A DNA stretch of 64,000 bases from Anaerorudis cellulosivorans (GTDB taxonomy: Bacteria > Bacteroidota > Bacteroidia > Bacteroidales > Dysgonomonadaceae): the NCBI RefSeq assembly GCF_025943985.1, contig NZ_JAPCWE010000010.1, forward strand, positions 59,198 through 123,197, given 5' to 3'. Made by a program: the position numbers and the translations under genes. Shown here piece after piece: positions 57,191-64,000 of the stretch (positions within the stretch are counted from its first letter, which is position 1; every line of letters starts with the position of its first letter). The notes under the pieces were generated by a model. That model saw only the letters and a program-made list of their open reading frames with translations. It made no database searches and was not told where the DNA came from.

Positions 57191-57356
57191 TTTATTCTTA
57201 CCGGTAAGGGGGAGGAAGGCATTTTATATATAAAAGCATCAAATTTTATGAAATAGTTTCATGAGTACTTTTGAAAGTAAAAAGGGAATGTATGGACTTT
57301 ATCTAGAACTTTGATTTTTTATCATGGACTAAAGAAAAAGAAAGGAATAGTTTAAT

Positions 57357-58202
57357 ATGAAAAAAGTGTTTTTAAGTTTGATTTTTTTAGGGATAATTTT
57401 TTTTGGTTTTGCTCAGCAGGATCAAAAAATTTGCCTTTTGGTAAGAGCGGATGATATGGGTTCATTTCATGCTGCCAATGTTGGATGTATTCAATCGTAT
57501 CATGAAGGGATTGTTCGGTCGATAGAGCTTATGCCTGTTTGTTCGTGGTTTCCCGAAGCAGTAAAAATACTAAAGGAAAACCCAGGTTGCGATGTGGGAA
57601 TTCATTTAACGTTAACCAGTGAATGGAGCAATGTAAAATGGCGTCCCTTGACCCATTGTCCCAGTTTAGTTGATCAAGACGGATATTTTTTCCCTATGGT
57701 TTGGAAGAATGAGAACTTTCCTCCCTGTTCTTCTATTTCAGAATCCGATTGGAAATTAGAGGAAATCGAGCAAGAATTGCGGGCTCAAATTTATCTTGCA
57801 ATGGTGCATGTTCCGAATATTTCTCATTATTCAATCCATATGGGTTTTGACGGACTCGATCCTAAAATTGGCGAATTAGTGGACAAATTGGCCAAGGAAT
57901 ATGGTCTTGAGGTCAACACCGAAGGGCTCCAATATTTTGTTGGCTGGGGAAAAGACATTCCGATTGAACAACGTATCGAACAATTTTGTGAGAATTTGGA
58001 AAAGCTTTTGCCAGGTAAGTATCTTTTTGTAGAACATCCTGCTGAGGATACGAAAGAAATGGAAACAGTAGGTCATCCAGGTTATCAAAATGTAGGCAAG
58101 GATCGTGGAGAAGTAACTCGTGTTTTTACGAGTGAAAAAGTAAAACAGGTTTTTCAAAAGAAAGGAATAAAACTGATCAGCTATTCCGATTTAAAAGAAT
58201 AA
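57357..58202 (+). CDS. Secreted YdjC/ChbG-like carbohydrate deacetylase
   Basis: The protein has 281 residues with a signal peptide (VFLSLIFLGIIFFGFAQ). YdjC-domain metal motifs are LLVRADDMGSFHAAN (two aspartates) and CDVGIHLTLTSEW (histidine); NISHYSIHMGF supplies another histidine. Family members remove acetyl groups from N-acetylated oligosaccharides such as diacetylchitobiose; the exported form here may deacetylate a sugar of the target glycan. The 166-bp gap before it holds no gene. Confidence 0.85.
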   Translation: MKKVFLSLIFLGIIFFGFAQQDQKICLLVRADDMGSFHAANVGCIQSYHEGIVRSIELMPVCSWFPEAVKILKENPGCDVGIHLTLTSEWSNVKWRPLTHCPSLVDQDGYFFPMVWKNENFPPCSSISESDWKLEEIEQELRAQIYLAMVHVPNISHYSIHMGFDGLDPKIGELVDKLAKEYGLEVNTEGLQYFVGWGKDIPIEQRIEQFCENLEKLLPGKYLFVEHPAEDTKEMETVGHPGYQNVGKDRGEVTRVFTSEKVKQVFQKKGIKLISYSDLKE

Positions 58203-58331
58203 AGTAATTGTTCAACAATTATTTTTTATCGAGTTAAAAAACTCATTAGGTGGGAGGGGTAGTTTATTGAATATTGTTTCTTTGACAAGCATTCGGAGAA
58301 AGAAATTCTAATATGTTCGTTTCAGTTAAAA

Positions 58332-60778
58332 ATGAATACCAATAAAATAAAAATAGCATATACAAAAAGAATGAAACAAATTTTATGGTTTATTGCTTTA
58401 TTCCCCCAGTTTCTGTTGGCGATTCAGCCCGTGAAATGGCAGGCTCAATGGATTATGCATCCAGAGGTAGAGCCTCAATCTTATGCAGTAGTTTTATTTA
58501 GAAAAAATTTCAACTTGAACAGTAAGCCCGATAGTTTTATCATTCATGTTTCGGCGGATAATCATTATCGGCTTTTTGTGAATGGGAAATATGTTTTGCG
58601 AGGACCAGCAAGGGGAGATTTATCGCATTGGTTTTATGAAACCATAGATATTGCCGATTTTCTTCGAAGCGGGAAAAATATCATTGCAGCAGAAGTAATC
58701 AATTGGGGACCCAAACGTTCATTTTCTTACTTTTCCCAAATGACTTCTTTTATCTTGCAAGGGAATTCTTCTAAGGAAGAGGTAATCAATACTTCCGCCG
58801 GCAGTTGGAAATGTTTTCATAATAAGGCAATCTATCCTAAGATAGTGGATTGGATGTTCGATAGGACGACCATCAATTCCGGATTATATCTCGGCAATCC
58901 GACAGATAGTGTTAGAGGGGAAAAATATCCATGGGGATGGGAGACTTTGGATTACAATGATGCGGATTGGGAGCTCGCTAAATGGGCCGACGTTGCCGGA
59001 GAGCGCGGTACTCAATATGCCGGTGGGATTCTTTATTCCGCCGGGAAATTGTTGGTTTCTCGAAGAGTACCGATTTTAAAAGAAACCCCTGTCCCTTTTC
59101 AAAAAATCGGAAGAGTATCCGGTATTGAAAAAGAGGAAGGTTTTATCAAAGGTACCCATCCTTTAACTATTTCATCTCATCGGAAAGTAAGCCTCCTTAT
59201 CGATCAAACTCATTTGACTGTGGGATATCCGGAAATGTTGGTCAGTGGGGGAAAAGGGGCAAGAATACAAATAACGTATGCAGAAAATCTACTGTTGAAT
59301 AGGGAAGTAAAAGGCAACAGAGACGAAATCGATGGAAAATATATGGTGGGTATCAAAGATGTTTTTATTCCAGACGGGGGTAAAAATCGGCTTTTCAAAC
59401 CTACCTATCTTCGTGCGTTTCGGTTTATTCAGCTCGATATCGAGACTGAAAACGAACCCCTTGTCATAGAAAAATATGAGCACGTGGAATGTCGATCCCC
59501 ATTGGAATTGAAAGCGAAATTTAGTGCAGACAACGATCTTGTCAATTGGATAATGGAGGCAGGCTGGCGGACGATTTCGCTTTGTGCTCAGGATTATTTG
59601 ATGTCGGATGCTTATTATGAACAGTTACAGTATGTGGGAGATTCGAGAGTGCATAATTTGGCGCTCTTTACTTTATCCGGTGATAATCGCCTCACTCGGA
59701 ATGCACTGCTGCAATTCGATCAGTCGCGCATTTCGGAAGGATTGACTTTAGCCTGTTATCCTAATGCTTTTTATCTGATTATTCCTTCTTATTCCCTCAT
59801 TTGGATTGATCAGATCTATGATTATATGATGTGGAGAGACGATAAAGCGTTTATTTCCCAGTTCGAGTTGGGCATTCAGAATGTATTGTATTGGTTTGAA
59901 CAAAGAATGCAGCCGAACGGACTGATCGGAAAAATGGAATGGTGGGGGGCCCTAGCATGGCCTAGACACTATCAAAATGGAGAGCCTCCTACGATTTACG
60001 AAGGGAATAATACCCTTTATACTTTGCATTATGCCTATACCTTACGTCATGCAGCTGCGATTTTCGAATTCCTCGGGGAAAAAGAAAAAGCGGATGGTGT
60101 TATAGACGGGCGGACGAGATTTGTGAGTCAGTGAATCGACGATGCAAAAATAAAGAAGGGTTTTATATGGAGGCTCCACAAAATACTCAAGTGAGTCAAA
60201 TAACCAATTTACTGGCTATTTTATCCGAAGCAGTTACAGGGAACGATGCGCGTTTATTGATGAAAAAGCTACTTGAACCGAAGGATTGGTTCGGACAGGT
60301 AGATTTATTTTTACATCTCTATCTCTTTGAAGCGATGGACAAAACAGGTTTACAGGATCATTTTCTTTCCGAACTAACGGAATGGCAACTAATGAAAGAT
60401 CGCGGAATGACTACTTTTGCTGAAGTGCCTTTGGAATGGGGGGAAGAGAATCAACGTTCGGAGTGTCACCCATGGAGCAGTTCGCCTGCTTATTTTTTCT
60501 TTCGCATCGTTTGTGGAATTAAGCCATTAGTGCCTGGTCATAAAAAAGTAGAGATTGCACCTGCTTTCGGCGAACTCAAAAAAATCAAGGCAGTTTATCC
60601 CCATCCTTTAGGAAATATCGAACTTGATTTATATCGAGAAAAATCAGCATTAAAAGGTGAAATTTCTGTTCCTAAGGGGATGGACGCTATCTTGAAATGG
60701 AATGGAAAGGAAATCGAATTGAAAACCGGAAAACAAGAAATATCTTTATCACTTAACCGGAGAAATTATGATGAATAA
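58332..60778 (+). pseudogene. GH78-like rhamnosidase, frameshifted (second copy)
   Basis: A paralogue of the rhamnosidase at 49209 is split in two frames. Frame 1 (58332-60134) has a signal peptide, the beta-sandwich FIIHVSADNHYRLFVNGKYV and the catalytic SDAYYEQLQYVGDSR. Frame 2, ending at 60778, continues with YRRADEICESVNRRCKNKEG, SECHPWSSSPAYFFFRIV and a C-terminal beta domain. The switch is near 60095-60106, within a GATGGTGTTATAG stretch; one added base joins ADG to YRRADEI. Frame 1 ends in unrelated residues DGRTRFVSQ. It overlaps the GH30 start by 11 bp. Confidence 0.85.
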
Positions 60779-62263
60779 GAAATTTTTGAAAGTGTTGTGT
60801 TGCGTGCTAGCGATGAGCTATCCTTTTACGGGATGTTCTAACGATGATACAAATAATGAAGAACCCGACGAGCAGGAAGTGCCGGAGGCAAAATGTGTAA
60901 CAATAGATCGTTCTGTCAAGTATCAGGAAATAGAAGGATTTGGTTTTTTCGGAGCAAAAGATGCGTGGTGGAACAGTTCGGATCCCAACTATTTTTTCGA
61001 CGATCAATGGTTAACCCAAATCATCGACGATTTGGGAATTACCATGTGGAGAAACGAATTATATCCTAATAATCCTGTTGAATCCAATTTATCTACACTA
61101 CAGATCCCCAGGATGGTTATTGGGAAAAACAAAAGGCAATGGTAAAAGCTTTGAAAGCTAAAGCCGATGAATACAATGTACCTTTAAAATATCTTCTTTC
61201 CATTTGGTCGCCCCCTGGAGAGTTTAAGGTTGCGTGTTCTATGGCCTGGGCGGGGGATGAGAATGCCCAACGCGAAGGGGAGCATAGATCCACCAAAAAC
61301 GGGGGGACGCTGGATCCGGAGAAATACGAGGAATATGCCGATTGGCTAAAAGGCGGATTGAATATGTATAAAAATGCCGGAATCGATATTTACGGTTTGA
61401 GTTTGCAGAACGAACCTTTATTTGTTGAATCTTACAATTCGTGTGTTTATACCACCTTTTGGTATTGCGATTTACTTAAGAACGTGGTACCTTCGGTAAA
61501 AGCAGCCTATCCGAATATGAAAATATTTGGAAGTGAAAATATGTTGGAAATGGAAGGAGCGAAAGAAAATTATCCCTGGTTTTATCATGCGGCTATTAAA
61601 AATGATTCTCAGGTATTGGGGTGTTTGGATGCATTTGCTGTTCATGGGTATACCGATGGCGTACAGGCCATTGCGATAGCGAACCATAGGGATTATTGGA
61701 GTCGTACGAGAGAGCAATTTTCTGATCCCACGGGTAAACCTTATTGGATGACGGAGACTTCGGGGTATTTGGATAGTTGGAATGGTAATGGGGAAAAGCC
61801 CGGTGCCATCGATCTTGCGATCGCTATTCATGCTGCCCTTTATTATGGAAGAGCATCGACATGGGTCTGGTGGCAAGGCAGTGAATTGAGTGGAATTAGT
61901 GATTATTGTTTAATGAGTGGTTATCAGACAGGAAAAAAGTATTCTGCTTCCAAACATTTTTACCGTTTTGTCAGGCCCGGTTCCCGTATGGTCGAATTAA
62001 ATTCTTCCGATAAAGAGATATTAGGTGTGGCATTTGAAAATAGTGTGCTGAATAATTTTGTTGTTATTCTGATAAATCCATCCCAGACGCTTAAAGCTGT
62101 AAAGCTTGAAGGGAACGGTATCCCTGATACTTTTGAGTACTATATTACCTCAAATAAATCGGATGAGAATTGCATCTCGAAAGGAAATATGGGAAAAGAA
62201 AGCATTCTGTTACCGGCTAACAGTGTGGTTACCCTTGTTAATGGCCGCTATAAAGAACAATAA
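60768..62263 (+). pseudogene. GH30-like glycosidase, frameshifted
   Basis: One GH30 enzyme is split over two frames. Frame 1 (60768-61145) gives a lipoprotein signal (SYPFTGC) and the barrel start YQEIEGFGFFGAKDAWW. Frame 2 continues with IYTTDPQDGYWEKQKAMVKA, IYGLSLQNEPLF (acid/base Glu), YWMTETSGYLDSW (nucleophile Glu) and a terminal beta domain, ending at 62263. The switch is near 61080-61092; one added base restores the frame. GH30 enzymes include beta-glucosidases, xylanases and galactanases. The reading of the intact protein is strong; whether it is made is doubtful. Confidence 0.83.
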
Positions 62264-62290
62264 ATCTCATTAGGAAGGGTCGAAGTAAAA

Positions 62291-62318
62291 ATCATTGAGG
62301 GAAACATCCCTCAATGAT
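62291..62318. terminator. Perfect 12-bp hairpin between GH30 and GH28-like genes
   Basis: ATCATTGAGGGA and TCCCTCAATGAT pair perfectly around a 4-nt loop AACA, 27 bp after the GH30 stop and 29 bp before the next ATG. A T run follows only on the minus strand. On the plus strand it could slow transcription or stabilise the upstream transcript. Confidence 0.5.
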
Positions 62319-62347
62319 GCAATTTAAAATCTAAATTTACAAAAAAA

Positions 62348-63742
62348 ATGAAATCAAATTCGATTTTTTTCTTTTTCACCTTTTTTGTTTTCCTCCTTCT
62401 CCCTTTTTCAGTAGTCAATAGTCAAGAGACGGTTTATCCCAAAATAGAAGGACTTTCTTCGAGTGACCTATATTCGGTCAATGTTAATGGGTATTCGGTG
62501 TGGACAGAAAAATTTGTATCTAATCTCGATTTAAATAATCTTCCCGACTGGTTTAGTGATCCGGCTGTAAGGCAACCCCAAGAATTGCATATGGCGAATT
62601 TTACTGGAAAAGGAAAGTTGACTGTAAAAATAACGGTAAAAGAAGCGCCTCGCCAGATAAAAATCAGACCGGCAAATTTGAAAATTGAACCGGTTATCAA
62701 CGGTAAACAGATTTATTTTTCCTGGGAGGGTCCTGGCCAATTGGTGGTGGAAATGGAGGGTAAGCCGCCACTTTTTCTTTTTGCTAATCCTGAGGATGAG
62801 TCCATACCTTCCACCGGTGATCCCCACGTAAAGTATTTTGGTCCGGGTATTCATCGTGCAGGCTATATCGAAATGAAAGATAACGAAACAGTGTATATTG
62901 CTCCGGGAGCTGTGGTATATGGTGGCATACGTGCCAAGGGTGCATCTAATATTCGGGTAATAGGTCGTGGCATTCTGGATGGGAATTATGAATATGAACA
63001 AATGGTAAAAATCGAAGATAGCCAGCATATTTTATTCGAAGGGATAACGGTGAGAAACGGTAAAAGCTGGACCAATACCTTAATCAATTGTCGTGATGTG
63101 GAATACAATTTTGTAAAGGTAATGGGTTTCGGGCCAAGTTCCGATGGGATTAATCCGGCAGGATCGCAAAGAGTGCGTATTACTCACTGTTTTATTCGTT
63201 GTACGGACGATTGTATCGCTATTAAAGCTCCCAATTATAAACATCCGGTAAAAGATATTTATGTGGATAATAATATTATGCTGGGTTTTGCTTATGCCGA
63301 CGGCATAACCATCGGATTTGAAACGAATGCGGAATATGTCCAGAATGTCGAAGTACACGATTGCGATATTTTGCTCGCCCGTGGAGGGAGCCGGGTCGAC
63401 GGACATAGCGGATTCAGTATTATTTGCGACGGTCCTGCCATCATTAGTCATATTCTTTTTGACCATATTCGTGTGGAGAAAGCCGAAATAAAATTATTTG
63501 AACTTCATATTACTGATGGGACCCTTTATGGCGAGGATCCCCCTGGTCATATTCGGGATGTCGTGGTTAAAAATGTGGAATGGCTTCATGAAGGGCCTAT
63601 TGTTATTTGGGGGTTGGATGAAGATCATCGTGTTGAAAACGTGATCTTTAAAAATTGTACGGTTGCTGGACAGCCCCTGGGGAAAATGCAGGAAAAATTA
63701 TTCAAAGTCAACGAATTTACGGAAAATATCATTGTGGAGTGA
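62348..63742 (+). CDS. Secreted GH28-like right-handed beta-helix protein
   Basis: The protein has 464 residues with a signal peptide ending near VVNSQ. An N-terminal beta domain precedes a parallel beta-helix with polygalacturonase-like motifs: GPSSDGINPAGS, RCTDDCIAIKAPN and later ARGGSRVDGHSGF, near the places of the GH28 NTD, DD and H motifs, though not exact. It may act on pectin-like or other uronic-acid glycans, but substitutions in the motifs leave other beta-helix activities open. The gene is intact. Confidence 0.72.
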   Translation: MKSNSIFFFFTFFVFLLLPFSVVNSQETVYPKIEGLSSSDLYSVNVNGYSVWTEKFVSNLDLNNLPDWFSDPAVRQPQELHMANFTGKGKLTVKITVKEAPRQIKIRPANLKIEPVINGKQIYFSWEGPGQLVVEMEGKPPLFLFANPEDESIPSTGDPHVKYFGPGIHRAGYIEMKDNETVYIAPGAVVYGGIRAKGASNIRVIGRGILDGNYEYEQMVKIEDSQHILFEGITVRNGKSWTNTLINCRDVEYNFVKVMGFGPSSDGINPAGSQRVRITHCFIRCTDDCIAIKAPNYKHPVKDIYVDNNIMLGFAYADGITIGFETNAEYVQNVEVHDCDILLARGGSRVDGHSGFSIICDGPAIISHILFDHIRVEKAEIKLFELHITDGTLYGEDPPGHIRDVVVKNVEWLHEGPIVIWGLDEDHRVENVIFKNCTVAGQPLGKMQEKLFKVNEFTENIIVE

Positions 63743-63808
63743 GCATTTTGAGTATTTTTGTAAAGGAGGAATTCTTAGTGACCAGACACAGCCGAAATCG
63801 AGAATAAA

Positions 63809-64000
63809 ATGAAAAGAAATTTATTGTTGTTATTCGTATGTACCTTAATTTTCCCTATTCATGCACAGGACATGAAATGGGAGGGGAAATCTGTCGATTT
63901 TTCTCATGGCAGGCTGAAGGTATCCGACAACAGGCGGTTTTTGGTGTTTGAAGACGGTACGCCGTTTTTTTACTTGGGCGACACGGCATGGGAATTATTT
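63809..64000 (+). CDS. GH140/DUF4038-like (apiosidase-like) protein, 3' end outside window
   Basis: The first 64 codons are present and open to the right edge. A signal peptide ([20 protein letters not shown]) is followed by [20 protein letters not shown] and LGDTAWELF, the standard opening of the DUF4038/GH140 family. Characterised GH140 members cleave apiose side chains of rhamnogalacturonan II; others in the family are uncharacterised. Confidence 0.75.
   Translation, partial: MKRNLLLLFVCTLIFPIHAQDMKWEGKSVDFSHGRLKVSDNRRFLVFEDGTPFFYLGDTAWELF

Noticed and set aside
1..64000. CRISPR arrays, insertion sequences, phage genes or a replication origin
   Set aside because: No evenly spaced longer direct repeats, transposase or integrase frames, or dnaA-type clusters were seen on either strand.

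Overview
The window looks like chromosomal DNA of an anaerobic, saccharolytic member of the Bacteroidales. Evidence: SusC/SusD transport genes behind an ECF sigma/FecR pair, many exported glycosidases and sulfatases, a single-chain pyruvate:ferredoxin oxidoreductase, a MeaB-type GTPase, and recurrent TTTG-N19-21-TAnnTTTG promoters of the Bacteroidetes type. A Dysgonomonadaceae-like genome (Proteiniphilum/Petrimonas type) is a guess from gene content; nothing in the window fixes the genus.

Positions 1-33,200 are mainly housekeeping. In order: the C-terminal ~1,900 residues of an alpha-2-macroglobulin-like protein without its thioester, a DUF1573 protein, meaB, tRNA-Glu(CTC), two glycosyltransferases, yebC, pheT, pgk with a strong terminator, an OsmC-like protein, then a trehalose/osmotic-stress group (GH15 enzyme, MscS channel, fused trehalose-6-phosphate synthase/phosphatase), nifJ and yjbQ. 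A long minus-strand group follows (DUF2179 protein, threonine aldolase, metH, a nucleoside-recognition membrane protein, smpB, a Yip1-like membrane protein), then pssA on the plus strand. All long genes here are intact.

Positions 33,700-64,000 are one large plus-strand polysaccharide utilisation locus: ECF sigma, FecR anti-sigma, a SusC with an N-terminal STN domain, SusD and a terminator; a Tat-type Gfo/Idh/MocA oxidoreductase, a Tat-type xylose-isomerase-like protein and an unassigned six-hairpin enzyme; then three sulfatases, a GH26, two GH78-like rhamnosidases, two GH-A type TIM-barrel enzymes, a YdjC/ChbG-like deacetylase, a GH30, a GH28-like beta-helix protein and the start of a GH140-like (apiosidase-like) protein at the right edge. 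The set suggests a rhamnose-containing, branched and probably sulfated or pectin-like glycan, but the substrate is inferred.

The locus appears to have been assembled from pieces and to be partly decayed. Three glycosidase genes each carry one frame change of the same direction, while about 33 kb of housekeeping genes carries none. A gene tail and a gene head, both broken, sit at 45,028-45,284 just before a block (about 45,300-51,577) whose base and codon use differ from its surroundings. Two intergenic regions hold arrays of one 11-bp-period repeat that no gene explains.
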